Source: Rossellomorea vietnamensis (lineage in GTDB: Bacteria > Bacillota > Bacilli > Bacillales > Bacillaceae_B). From it: a stretch of 64,000 bases of DNA. Positions 25,424-34,075 of the stretch are shown piece by piece (position 1 is the first letter of the stretch; each line of letters starts with the position of its first letter). The position numbers and the translations under genes are program-made. The stretch spans positions 3,296,001-3,360,000 of the forward strand of contig NZ_CP104558.1 of NCBI RefSeq assembly GCF_025398035.1, given 5' to 3'. A model generated the notes under the pieces. It was not told the DNA's origin and searched no databases. It was given only the letters and a program-made list of their open reading frames with translations.

Positions 25424-25843
25424 ATGAACAACGAAAAAGGGATAACATTACTTGAAGTGCTTTTATCCATGGTGCTCTTATCTATCGTTCTCTTAACCAT
25501 TGTGAATTTCTTTCCCCAGATGGGAAGGATGAATGTATATAATGGCGAGAAAATGAAAGCTGTTAACATAGCCAGGACAGAACTTGCTGAGTGGAAAGAT
25601 AATGGGAGCCTCGTAATCCCGCCGCCTCCATATAAAAAAGAGACGGGACCGGAGCCGGATACGTATTTTTATTATACAGCGGCAATAGATGGATTTAATT
25701 TGCATGTCATGATCAATAAACAATCTGATCTGGACGCGGTCGGATCACCCTCTTCAACAAAAGCACATTCAATCCAGGTCCAGGTCCTTGAAGATCAAAA
25801 AGTAGTAAGTGAAACCTATGGCTACATGATGGTTAATGAGTAA
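25424..25843 (+). CDS. Type IV prepilin-like protein (PilV/GspI-like)
   Basis: A 139-residue protein; the ATG at 25424 follows GGGGGAGG. The N-terminus has a class III prepilin signal: MNNEKG then ITLLEVLLSMVLLSIVLLTIV, with cleavage expected after the Gly and Glu at +5. The rest is a short globular domain without a family I can name. It is the first of three adjacent genes with such leaders (gaps of 12 and -4 bases), an arrangement like minor pseudopilins of type IV pilus or competence systems. No assembly ATPase, platform protein or peptidase lies in the window, so these would use machinery encoded elsewhere. Confidence 0.78.
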   Translation: MNNEKGITLLEVLLSMVLLSIVLLTIVNFFPQMGRMNVYNGEKMKAVNIARTELAEWKDNGSLVIPPPPYKKETGPEPDTYFYYTAAIDGFNLHVMINKQSDLDAVGSPSSTKAHSIQVQVLEDQKVVSETYGYMMVNE

Positions 25844-25855
25844 GGGGGCTATGCA

Positions 25856-26281
25856 ATGATACATAACGAACGTGGGATGACTTTGGTAGAAGTCCTTGCT
25901 ACTATCACCATCTTGTCAATTGTGGGTGTAGTGATATGGAATATTTTCTTTCAAGGGATGAATTATACCAAAAAGGCAGTCTCTCAAAATCGTATCCATC
26001 AGGAAGCGAATATAATAAATATGAAATTGACCAGGATACACCAGAATATTAATGATTACTCAATAGAAAGCTCTGATTGTGAAATCAAAGTAATATACAA
26101 TGGTAAAGATAAAGGTAAACAACCAGAACGGTTTCATGATGACCGCATGTGTTTTGCAGTGGAGCAAAAAAAGAAAATCAATGGTTCGAATTATATAAGT
26201 CTTACAGTATTGGATAAATTTCATTCCGATAATACTATAGTTCTAGAGACGGTTCTCTATCGATTGGGGGGCAAAGAATGA
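25856..26281 (+). CDS. Type IV prepilin-like protein (PilW/ComGF-like)
   Basis: A 141-residue protein with the prepilin leader MIHNERG followed by MTLVEVLATITILSIVGVVIW (Glu at +5). AAGGGGGC lies ahead of the ATG. The C-terminal part holds two Cys (about residues 76 and 98) that could form a disulfide outside the membrane. It overlaps the start of the third pilin-like gene by an ATGA, so the three are co-translated. Probably a minor pseudopilin; its exact role is unknown. Confidence 0.77.
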   Translation: MIHNERGMTLVEVLATITILSIVGVVIWNIFFQGMNYTKKAVSQNRIHQEANIINMKLTRIHQNINDYSIESSDCEIKVIYNGKDKGKQPERFHDDRMCFAVEQKKKINGSNYISLTVLDKFHSDNTIVLETVLYRLGGKE

Positions 26282-27392
26282 TGACGATTAAACCAACAAA
26301 TGAAAGAGATATGCACTGGTAACCGTCTTATTAATGATCGTCGTGTTCATGGTGATTTCGTTATCTTTCATGAGTCAATCTTTTACGAGTGTAAAACAGA
26401 ATAAAGAGGTGGAGAAGGACTATCAATCGGTGGCGTTGGCGGAGATGGGTGTGGAGTATTTTGAAGGAAAAGTGAAAAATGTTCTGAGGACTTCCGACAT
26501 CAAAGATAGTGATAAATTGGGAACAGAAGTCATAGATTCTCTGGAAAATGGAGATTTGACAAAACAGATCGAAACGGAATCTTTTTTTCGAATTCCGAGG
26601 GATAAAATAACCTTTAATCTTCCTCAAAAAGACAATCCACTTGTCTTGAACTTTGAAAGTTTAGGAAGCAAAGAAGGGAAAACAACGACTTTACACACCA
26701 CCATGACCATCCCTATCAAAAAAGGTTCAAATTCATCAGTTGAACTGCCTGATTTTAATTCCATCCCGATACCTCAAAATGTTCGGAAGGAATGCAAAAA
26801 TCCGACATTTATAGATAATGCCTGTAAAGAAATATTAATTATAGGATCCGGTTCCTATGCTCAAAACCATAATAACCTGGATGGCAAACGTATTTATACA
26901 ACCGGAGCCTTGGCCCTGGACGGAAATGCAAACAGTATGACGGATACGGAAATTCATACAGATGGGTCTATGTCACTCGGCAAAAATATGAATAATGCTT
27001 CAAAGGTGATACTTGAAGTAAAAGGTGCGACGGCCTTTGGGGGACAATTACGATTGGACAGTTCCACGGTTTTGATTGGAGGGAGTATGAGCGTCGACGG
27101 ACATATGGATTTGGATAAAACCACCGTTTACGTTGGAGGGAGCGCTTCCGTTTCGAAACATCTATCCATAAGTAGTGATTCCAAAATGTGTGTGGCCGGT
27201 GATTTGGAAGCCAATCAAATTGAAATAGGGGGCAAGCTATTTATAAAAGGTACTGTACGTGGAAAGATTAAGGCCGGGCAGCCAACTTATGTGGATGACA
27301 CTAACTTTATTGAAAAATGTGGAGTACGCAGCACTTCTCAAACGCTAACCATTCTTTGGAACGATATTTCCACAGATGTTGATTACCGATGA
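26278..27392 (+). pseudogene. PilX-like prepilin with bactofilin-like repeats, apparent frameshift
   Basis: The ATG at 26278/26281 starts MMTIKPTNERD and meets a stop after 14 codons. One base added at about 26308 would turn it into NERGYALVTVLLMIVVFMVISL, a perfect prepilin leader joined to the long frame that ends at 27392. The intact part (ATG at 26334, 352 residues) therefore lacks its Gly cleavage site. Its N-terminal half is PilX-like; residues about 190-325 are a regular series of short beta-turns (GALALDGNA, GSMSLGKN, GGSMSVDGH, GGSASVSKH) resembling bactofilin-type beta-helices. Either the gene is broken, the base is a sequencing error, or translation starts internally. A terminator follows. 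Confidence 0.72.
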
Positions 27393-27421
27393 AACCTTCC
27401 AGGTTGATGGAAGGTTTTTTA
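27392..27421 (+). terminator. Rho-independent terminator of pilin-like operon
   Basis: AAACCTTCC pairs with GGAAGGTTT, followed by T residues. Confidence 0.8.
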
Positions 27422-27476
27422 GGTATGAGGATGGAGTATATCTCATCCTTTCCCTGTTCTAAATCATATATATGCT

Positions 27477-27509
27477 AAAACCCCCTGGATCTCATCAAGA
27501 TCCAGGGGG
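27477..27509 (-). terminator. Rho-independent terminator of the GGDEF-EAL gene
   Basis: CCCCCTGGATCT pairs perfectly with AGATCCAGGGGG; on the minus strand the stem is followed by TTTT. Confidence 0.82.
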
Positions 27510-27519
27510 CTAATTAACA

Positions 27520-29934
27520 TTATGATCCACTAACCGCAACTGTTCTCATGTCATCGATATAATCCTTCAGCTCCCCAGCCGGCACAGGCCTGCTAAAGTA
27601 ATACCCTTGAGCATACTCACATTCCAATTCCTTCAACCATGCCAACTGTGATTCTGTTTCCACCCCTTCTGCCACGATGGTCAGATTCAAATGCTTGGCC
27701 ATGGCATGAATCGCAGATACGATCGCTTTATTGGACTCATGATCGTCGAGTCCCATGATGAAGCTCCGGTCAATCTTAAGCGTTTGAATCGAGAATTTCT
27801 GCAGGTAGCTTAACGAGCTGTATTCAATGCCGAAATCATCGATGGCGATCGACACGCCGATTTCCCGCAGAGCATTGAGTTTTGCCAGGGCTTCTTCCAC
27901 ATGGTGCATTGTCGTGCTTTCCGTGACCTCGAGTTCGATGAGTGAAGGGGGGACGTCATAAGTGTTTAGAACATCCCTCACCATGTCCACAAACGTAGCA
28001 TCGTGGAACTGACGGGAAGAGACATTGACTGAGACCTTGAACGTATGACCCTCCTGAATCCAGATTTTCAGCTGCTTGCAGGCTTCAATCAGGATGCGGT
28101 GTCCGAGTGGAATGATCAGCCCCGTTTCTTCAGCTAATGGAATAAAGTCGACGGGTGAAATCAGCCCTTTTACTGGATGATTCCACCTCACCAATGCTTC
28201 CACCCCGACGATCTTATTCGTCGTCAAGGAGAATTGAGGCTGATAATACAGCTCAAACTCTTCATTGATCAGCGCTTTTCTCAGGTTTTCCTCAAGCTCG
28301 ATCGGGTTTATTCCTTTCTCTTCAAGCTGGTCGGAAAATAAAAGCTGATACGCGCCTTCGCTCTTTTTCATCGTATACATGGCGACATCAGCCTTTTTCA
28401 AAAGGGTGGACAAATCACGCCCGTCTTGAGGGTAAAGGGATATCCCGATAGAAGTGGACGTGATGATGTCATGGCCCCCGATATCGAATGGGGTCTCCAG
28501 ACTTTCATGAATCGCTGCCGCCACCTTATGGACATCGTTGCGGCAACCGATGGAAGGGAGCAGGACAATGAACTCGTCACCGCTCATCCGTGCAATGAAG
28601 CCTTTCGTACCCAGTACTTTTACGCACCTTTTCCCCACACGTGAGATGAGTTCATCCCCGTATCCATGGCCCAATGTGTCATTGACGATTTTAAAACGAT
28701 TCAAGTCGAGAAGCAGGATGGCCATCTGCTCGTGACCCTCCTGTACTTTTTTCTCGAACTCTTCATTAAAATAGCGCCGGTTTGGTAATCCGGTCAGTTC
28801 ATCATGGTAGGCGAGGTACTGGATTTGCTCCTTATCCCGGATCGCCTCCGTAATATCCGTCGCCAGGACATGTGCACCCGTCACTTCCCCGTTGAGATGA
28901 ATTGGCACCACGATCACCTGAATGGACATGATGTGCCCTTTCCGGTGGGGGAATTTCATTTCGAATTTTGACGCCTCCCCAATCAGGGATTTTTGGAAAG
29001 CGGTCTGGATCTGGTCCAGATCCTTTTCCATTACATACGAATGGAACCCTTGTCCGATCATCATGTCGATGGGGTAGCCCGTCATTTCCGCCGCCCTGTT
29101 ATTGGCCTCTATGATGACGGCATCCCGATTATACGTAAAAATGGCGGAAAGATTATTCTGATATAAGGACCTGTATTCCTGTTCTTTCTCGTAAATGTCC
29201 TTCATCTGTTTTTTATGCAAATCATTGGCCAATTGGTCCGGGATGAACCAGAGTGCCAGCAGGATGCCCATTTCAATGATGAAGGGTAGCATCTGATTGT
29301 TTTCTACCCGGGACAGCTGCGGGCCATATTTCTCCGGTGAAAGAAGGGAATAAGCCGTCAGATAGGTGATTCCTGAGAAACCAAGCCCCATAATGAAGCT
29401 CCAGAATGCGTGCGTTTTCCCTCCATAGGAACTGCTTTCCTGATTATTAAGCTGCAGGAGCATCCGGAAAAAAGGAAACGTCACGCCAAGTGTCATCAGA
29501 ATCGTCAACCCTATGTACATCGGTTTGAATTCAACATGAGGATAAATCAACCCTGTATACGTGGCAAAATTCCCCGCCATCATGATCAGGGAAAAAATGA
29601 ATCCTCCCTTGATGAAGTGAACCTTATCCGTATTCACGTCCTGAAAAAGCCGTAGAGAAAGAAAAATGCTGAAAAAGCAAACCACGATAAAGATCGGAGC
29701 GAAATAGACGAACCGCTGGATGAAGATGTCGTATGAAACCATCAACGTCACTGAAGCGTGGAGCAGGCAATAAAAAATTGTATAAATAAAGGAAGGGAGC
29801 CATAACTCCTTTTTGGTTACCAGTTGTTTCTGGCCGTTTCGCTTGAACGCTTCCTTCAGTGCCAAATAGCTGCAGCCGGCCGATAATAGAACGCTCATGG
29901 TTATATTGATGAAAATGAGTAGAGAATCAGCCAT
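27520..29934 (-). CDS. Membrane PAS-GGDEF-EAL cyclic-di-GMP enzyme
   Basis: An 804-residue protein. About seven membrane helices occupy residues 1-235, then a PAS domain (YRSLYQNNLSAIFTYN onward, residues about 245-365), a GGDEF domain with SGDEF near residue 450, and an EAL domain beginning around residue 555 with the EALVRWNHP motif near 578. The diguanylate cyclase A-site is the active SGDEF variant. No RxxD inhibitory site is seen ahead of it. The EAL domain keeps its signature and the DDFG stretch (AIDDFGIEYSSLSYL). It could make, break or both make and break c-di-GMP in response to a membrane or PAS signal. GGACGGAGG lies ahead of the ATG; the gene is monocistronic. Confidence 0.92.
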   Translation of the reverse strand: MADSLLIFINITMSVLLSAGCSYLALKEAFKRNGQKQLVTKKELWLPSFIYTIFYCLLHASVTLMVSYDIFIQRFVYFAPIFIVVCFFSIFLSLRLFQDVNTDKVHFIKGGFIFSLIMMAGNFATYTGLIYPHVEFKPMYIGLTILMTLGVTFPFFRMLLQLNNQESSSYGGKTHAFWSFIMGLGFSGITYLTAYSLLSPEKYGPQLSRVENNQMLPFIIEMGILLALWFIPDQLANDLHKKQMKDIYEKEQEYRSLYQNNLSAIFTYNRDAVIIEANNRAAEMTGYPIDMMIGQGFHSYVMEKDLDQIQTAFQKSLIGEASKFEMKFPHRKGHIMSIQVIVVPIHLNGEVTGAHVLATDITEAIRDKEQIQYLAYHDELTGLPNRRYFNEEFEKKVQEGHEQMAILLLDLNRFKIVNDTLGHGYGDELISRVGKRCVKVLGTKGFIARMSGDEFIVLLPSIGCRNDVHKVAAAIHESLETPFDIGGHDIITSTSIGISLYPQDGRDLSTLLKKADVAMYTMKKSEGAYQLLFSDQLEEKGINPIELEENLRKALINEEFELYYQPQFSLTTNKIVGVEALVRWNHPVKGLISPVDFIPLAEETGLIIPLGHRILIEACKQLKIWIQEGHTFKVSVNVSSRQFHDATFVDMVRDVLNTYDVPPSLIELEVTESTTMHHVEEALAKLNALREIGVSIAIDDFGIEYSSLSYLQKFSIQTLKIDRSFIMGLDDHESNKAIVSAIHAMAKHLNLTIVAEGVETESQLAWLKELECEYAQGYYFSRPVPAGELKDYIDDMRTVAVSGS

Positions 29935-30024
29935 TTGTACCTCCGTCCAAATACCTATTTATAACAGTATATCATGTATTTCGACGGAATTTTCCTATTT
30001 TTTCATTTTATTGACAAGAGTTCT

Positions 30025-31242
30025 TCACCGACTTGTTTCCAGCTGCCTGGTCAACAGGATGGCGTTGTTCAGCTGCTCTCTTTCCACATAGTAATCATAA
30101 AGCACCTTTCCATACCGTTCGATCAGCAGCAGGTTCCTTGTTTCGATAAAATAGGGCAGTGCTTCACGTTCCAAATAGGAGACATATTCATCCCGGCACT
30201 GGTTCTTTTTGAGGGAGAACAGTTCGAACACCTTAAGAAATAAAGAGCTTTTCAAACGTTTGCTTAATTGGAGCCCAAGGTGGATGTGCTTCTCCAGCTC
30301 TTTATCGGTGCACAGCTCACCTTCCATGCAGGCATCCGTAAAATTTGACAATCTTCTCAAGTAGGTGAGTGAGCCTTTCTCCGCAAGCTTGAGTGCTTCT
30401 TTGAAGGAGAGGCTGGCCCGTGAAAAATCGCCTCGATTGTAATACTCATAGCCTAAGTTGTTCAATAGCATTCCTTTTTGCTCAAGGAATCCGAGGGAAT
30501 CACAATCCTCGATCAGATTCCGGTACCTTTCGGTCAAATGGTTTTCACCACTTAATTGCAGCAACATGACGGACTCTGCTTTAATGGAACCAAGGTAATT
30601 ATTCGTCTCTTTAAAATAACCCAGTGCTTTCTCCGCATAGAAGTATGCCATGACCTTATTCCCAACGCATTGGTAGGCAATGGATAAATGATAATAGCAT
30701 TCATGATTATGGTAGTCATTCATATCAATTTTTTGTAACACGTTGATGGCTTTCTGCTGGTTCTCATCCGAGTTTCGATTGATATAGATGATCCCCTGGA
30801 CATGATGAAAGAGATTGGTTTCAAAAGCCGGTAGATTCAAAGGATTGATGGAATCGAGAATGGCACAAGCTGCTTCCGTTTTTTGATGTAAGATATAGTA
30901 CCTCGCCATGAGCAGATGAAAATGGGTACCGTACTTGGAGGATTCAAGAAAAGCGGACTTCTCCAGCTGTGCTTTGATCTTTTCCACAAGATTCATCCTT
31001 CTCATGATGATACTGTTATGCCAGAGATGGAGCTGCTTTTCAAGGTGTTGGAATGTCTCGATTTCATGATGGATATCAATCCCGAGCCGTTCAGAAAAAA
31101 GGGAGATGATCTCATCCGAATAAGCTGTTTTTCCCCGTTCGATCTTACTCACATGTGTCGTGGTACATATGCCCTCTCCGAGCTGAGACTGGGTCAGACC
31201 TGCTTTCTCCCTGTAAAAACGAATGATTTCCCCCGTGTGCAT
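30025..31242 (-). CDS. HTH-TPR regulator of the RNPP (NprR-like) type
   Basis: A 405-residue cytoplasmic protein with an N-terminal Xre-type HTH (REKAGLTQSQLGEGIC, residues about 10-60) followed by a helical TPR array to the end, the architecture of RNPP regulators such as NprR and PlcR that bind imported signal peptides. Recognisable TPR units include GMLLNNLGYEYYNRGDFSRA. GGAGGGATC lies ahead of the ATG. Members of this group usually have a small secreted propeptide gene just downstream; here only 90 bases separate it from the next gene and they hold no such frame. A Spo0A-type box and a ~20-bp repeat tract lie upstream. Confidence 0.78.
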   Translation of the reverse strand: MHTGEIIRFYREKAGLTQSQLGEGICTTTHVSKIERGKTAYSDEIISLFSERLGIDIHHEIETFQHLEKQLHLWHNSIIMRRMNLVEKIKAQLEKSAFLESSKYGTHFHLLMARYYILHQKTEAACAILDSINPLNLPAFETNLFHHVQGIIYINRNSDENQQKAINVLQKIDMNDYHNHECYYHLSIAYQCVGNKVMAYFYAEKALGYFKETNNYLGSIKAESVMLLQLSGENHLTERYRNLIEDCDSLGFLEQKGMLLNNLGYEYYNRGDFSRASLSFKEALKLAEKGSLTYLRRLSNFTDACMEGELCTDKELEKHIHLGLQLSKRLKSSLFLKVFELFSLKKNQCRDEYVSYLEREALPYFIETRNLLLIERYGKVLYDYYVEREQLNNAILLTRQLETSR

Positions 31243-31604
31243 GAGTGATCCCTCCAGTGTGATGTATCATGATGAGTAGTATTTGGTGAGGATGCTGGAT
31301 TTTCCTGCATAGCAAGGGGGATGAAAGATAAATGAGAAGGAAGGCATGGGGTTTTGGGGGTTATTGGATGGGGAGTTTAGATGCACGGCAGAGATTTTTC
31401 GACAAGTCGGCATGATTAATTGAAATTCGGCATGATTCCCGTGTAGCTGGCATGAAAAATTTTCATACCGCATGAAAATCCTAAATCACGCTTGATCCTT
31501 CCCGAAAGTGGCATGATTCCTGAAATAGACGTGAGAAGGATATGAAAAAGTCCGGTTACAATGGAAGAATAACCTCCCTTAATCCCAAAAAATCCTCAAT
31601 CAAA
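31243..31604. other. Upstream region of the NprR-like gene with repeat tract
   Basis: About 360 bases without a gene. It contains a Spo0A-type box on the minus strand (31395-31406, CTTGTCGAAAAA) and the ~20-bp phased repeats at 31408-31517. Short frames here lack ribosome binding sites. Confidence 0.45.
31408..31517. repeat. Degenerate tandem repeat, period about 20 bp
   Basis: The core GGCATGA occurs at 31409, 31429 and 31449, then CGCATGA at 31469, a degenerate CGCTTGA at 31489 and GGCATGA again at 31510: six units spaced 20 or 21 bases apart. The bases between the cores vary. A palindromic ATGAAAAATTTTCAT spans two units. The tract lies 170-280 bases upstream of the NprR-like start. Confidence 0.7.
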
Positions 31605-31636
31605 CAAAAAACCTCCCCGAACCATCCGGAAAGGTT
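31605..31636 (-). terminator. Rho-independent terminator of the Sco gene
   Basis: On the minus strand AACCTTTCC pairs with GGGGAGGTT (one mismatch), followed by TTTTTTG. Confidence 0.72.
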
Positions 31637-32225
31637 ACTTCAATCGCTCAATATCTCCAATCATTTCCTCATAAGGAGGATTTGACACCCCTTCATACTG
31701 CTTCAACAATACGCCGTTTTCGCTCACCAGATAAAAGGAGGTCCCGTGCACAAACTGATTCGAACCCTCGACCTTTGCTGCGGGAGTTTTAAACGACACA
31801 TTAGCGAAGTGTTCAATCTCATCCCGGGAGTATCCCGTCAGGAAGCTCCAGTTCCCGGCATCGAATTCATATCGGCTGCTGTATTCCTTCAGCACTTCCG
31901 GCGTGTCATGCTCCGGATCGACGCTGATCGAAACCAATTGGACTTCATCCTCCAGTCCAGCCTCTGCAATTTTCTTTTGAAGCTTCGCCATATTCGCCGT
32001 CATTGGCAGGCAGACCGTATCACAATTGGTGAAAATAAAATCGGCTACTACGATCTTTCCTTTATTGAGAGCGGCAAGCGACGTCTTCTCTCCATCCTGA
32101 TCTACCGCGGCCAAATTCCCGACCTCCACCTTCATCGGAAACGACTCCTCCACACTCTGACCCTGACATCCGCCCAGCAGCAGAAAACCCAAGGCGACAA
32201 TCGAAACCATAGACTTCACACCCAC
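31635..32225 (-). CDS. SCO1/SenC-family copper chaperone for cytochrome oxidase
   Basis: A 196-residue lipoprotein: the signal ends in LLLGGCQGQ (lipobox Cys about residue 20). The thioredoxin-fold domain has the copper/redox CxxxC motif in FTNCDTVCLPM and the third ligand His in FVHGTSFYLV. It should sit on the outer face of the membrane and help build the CuA centre of cytochrome c oxidase, like B. subtilis YpmQ. A GTG start at 32225 follows GGGGGT; another GTG lies 2 codons on. It shares a strand with the upstream ABC genes but is separated from them by a hairpin of the dispersed repeat. Confidence 0.9.
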   Translation of the reverse strand: MGVKSMVSIVALGFLLLGGCQGQSVEESFPMKVEVGNLAAVDQDGEKTSLAALNKGKIVVADFIFTNCDTVCLPMTANMAKLQKKIAEAGLEDEVQLVSISVDPEHDTPEVLKEYSSRYEFDAGNWSFLTGYSRDEIEHFANVSFKTPAAKVEGSNQFVHGTSFYLVSENGVLLKQYEGVSNPPYEEMIGDIERLK

Positions 32226-32247
32226 TGCACTACCCCCTTCTATAATA

Positions 32248-32280
32248 GAGGTCCGTCCCTCATCGTGGAGGGACGGACCT
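32248..32280. repeat. Inverted pair of the GAGGGACGGACC repeat
   Basis: GAGGTCCGTCCCTC and GAGGGACGGACCT face each other across 6 bases, making a 13-bp perfect stem between the ssuA-like stop and the Sco start. No T run follows on the minus strand, so termination would be weak. Confidence 0.7.
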
Positions 32281-32286
32281 TGCTTG

Positions 32287-33279
32287 TTAGTCGATGAATT
32301 GTTTGTCGATGAGATCGGTGAATTCTGGTTTTTCTTTCAGGAATTTGAGTTCGTAGGAGGAGTCGGCGAATGCCTGGACGGCGTCTGAATCCACTTTGTA
32401 GGTGAATCCGATTCGTTCCCATGCCTGGTCGACGACTTCTTTACTCAGTTCCTGGCCTGTGACTTCTTTTACATCTTTGATCGTGATTTCTTTTGCTTCT
32501 TCAGGATTCTCTTCTATAAATGAAGTCGCTTCTTTATGGGCATCGACGATTTTTTGAATCGTGTCCGGATTTTCTTTTACCGATTTTCCTGACGCCACGA
32601 GTACGGAAGCAGGAAGGGTTTCCCCGAAGGAAATTTCATCATGATCGATGATGATGTTGGCGCCGGTTTCCTGTTGGATTACGGCTGCCCATGGTTCAGG
32701 TGCGACGGCAATGTCGACTTTTCCGGATTTCAGCATGTTCGCATATTGTGCAGGATTTCCTGTTACGTGTTTCATCGTGCCCCCGATGCGCTGGGACTCG
32801 ATTCCGTGCTCGCCGAGGAACGTTTCCACCTGAACATCATGTGTACAGCCGACTGCCGGAGTGATGAAGGATTTACCTGCAAAATCCTCTACGGACTTCA
32901 CGCCGCTTTCTTTACTCGCAAGGACAACGGTTCCTCCTGTTGATCCGCCGCCGATGATTTTTACGTCGGCACCGGTCATATAGTTATTCATGGCTGGACC
33001 AGGTCCTACAAGACCCGCATCGATGTCACCCGTTTTCAAGGCGGTCATGAACGACGAACCATCCGGGAACGTTTTGTACTCAACCTTCGTGCCGTCTCCC
33101 AGTTCTTTTTCGTAAAATCCTTTGTCTTTCGCCACCATTGCAGGAACGTGGTTAATATTCGGGAAGTAGCCGATGACGACTTTCTTGCTGACGTCTCCCG
33201 AGCTCTTTTCAGTCCCGCAGCCGGCGAGAATCCCAAGGAATGTGAAGAAAATCGTGAGTAGTAAAAACATCTTTTTCAT
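32287..33279 (-). CDS. Sulfonate/nitrate/taurine-type ABC transporter binding lipoprotein
   Basis: A 330-residue SsuA/TauA-family binding protein. The lipoprotein signal ends in LGILAGCGTE. The mature part starts KKVVIGYFPNINHVPAMVAKDKGFYEKEL, typical of the family, and contains a periplasmic-binding NMT1-like fold with VAPEPWAAVI. It is the third gene of an ATPase-permease-binding protein operon on the minus strand (gap 40 bases). The ligand is likely an organosulfonate or similar anion; aliphatic sulfonate, taurine and others cannot be told apart by eye. No SsuD/TauD oxygenase is nearby. Confidence 0.85.
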   Translation of the reverse strand: MKKMFLLLTIFFTFLGILAGCGTEKSSGDVSKKVVIGYFPNINHVPAMVAKDKGFYEKELGDGTKVEYKTFPDGSSFMTALKTGDIDAGLVGPGPAMNNYMTGADVKIIGGGSTGGTVVLASKESGVKSVEDFAGKSFITPAVGCTHDVQVETFLGEHGIESQRIGGTMKHVTGNPAQYANMLKSGKVDIAVAPEPWAAVIQQETGANIIIDHDEISFGETLPASVLVASGKSVKENPDTIQKIVDAHKEATSFIEENPEEAKEITIKDVKEVTGQELSKEVVDQAWERIGFTYKVDSDAVQAFADSSYELKFLKEKPEFTDLIDKQFID

Positions 33280-33319
33280 TATTTATCCTCCTAATGGCGG
33301 GTGAATCCGCAAATTTTGT

Positions 33320-34075
33320 TTATGATTCCAATCCCCAGCGTTTGATGACGGATTTCTCGATGCGCTGGAAAAGCAATTGATCGACGATGGCCCCGATGAC
33401 ACCAATGATGATCATGACGGCGATCACAAGGCTCATGTCACCGAAATCCGAGGCATAGCGAAGCGTGTATCCAAGCCCAGGACCTGTACTGAGGAGTTCG
33501 CCTGCCATCAGTGCCCGCCAGGCGAATGCCCAGGCAAGGCGTGATCCGGTGACCACATAGGGGATCGACGCCGGGAAGATGACCCGGATGAATAAGTCCA
33601 ATCCCCTCGAGCCCATCGTTTGTGCGGCTTTCAAAAAGAGGGGGGAGATGTTTTTGATCCCCATCCGGATATTCAGGGCCATGACGAATGTTCCCCCGAG
33701 GATGACCACGAATATGACGGCTTTTTCATTTAGTCCGAACCACATGATGGCTAAGGGCAGCCAGACGATGCTCGGTACACTTTGAAAAGCGAGAAGCAAA
33801 GATCCTAGCGTATCGTCGGCGGTTTTTGATTTGGCCAGAAGTACGCCGATGCTTGTGCCGATGATTAATGAAATTCCAAGTCCGATGAAAAGCCGTTTGA
33901 AGCTCGCGATCAAATCAATGATAAGGGTCTGATCGGCAATGCCTGTGTAGAGGGCATGGAAAACGGATGTAGGGGATGGAAGGATGATTTCCGTCCAGAA
34001 TCCCAATCGTGACCCGGATTCCCAAAGGCCGATGATGAGGGCAAAGAAGATGATGCGTTTAAGAGCTGTGTTCAT
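33320..34075 (-). CDS. Sulfonate/nitrate/taurine-type ABC transporter permease
   Basis: A 251-residue SsuC/TauC-family permease with about six membrane helices and the EAA-like loop AAQTMGSRGLDLFIRVIFPASIPYV. The internal ATG at 34075 is favoured over 34090: it follows GTGAGGAATT and gives [11 protein letters not shown] directly before the first helix. It overlaps the ATPase gene by 17 bases, showing translational coupling. It forms the membrane channel of the importer. Confidence 0.87.
   Translation of the reverse strand: MNTALKRIIFFALIIGLWESGSRLGFWTEIILPSPTSVFHALYTGIADQTLIIDLIASFKRLFIGLGISLIIGTSIGVLLAKSKTADDTLGSLLLAFQSVPSIVWLPLAIMWFGLNEKAVIFVVILGGTFVMALNIRMGIKNISPLFLKAAQTMGSRGLDLFIRVIFPASIPYVVTGSRLAWAFAWRALMAGELLSTGPGLGYTLRYASDFGDMSLVIAVMIIIGVIGAIVDQLLFQRIEKSVIKRWGLES

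Noticed and set aside
29935..30024. Search for an NprX-like peptide gene after the NprR-like gene
   Set aside because: The only ATG in this stretch is followed by a stop after three codons.
31408..31517. Phased repeats considered as a CRISPR array
   Set aside because: Conserved part is only 7-10 bases, spacing is 20-21 bases and no cas genes are present.
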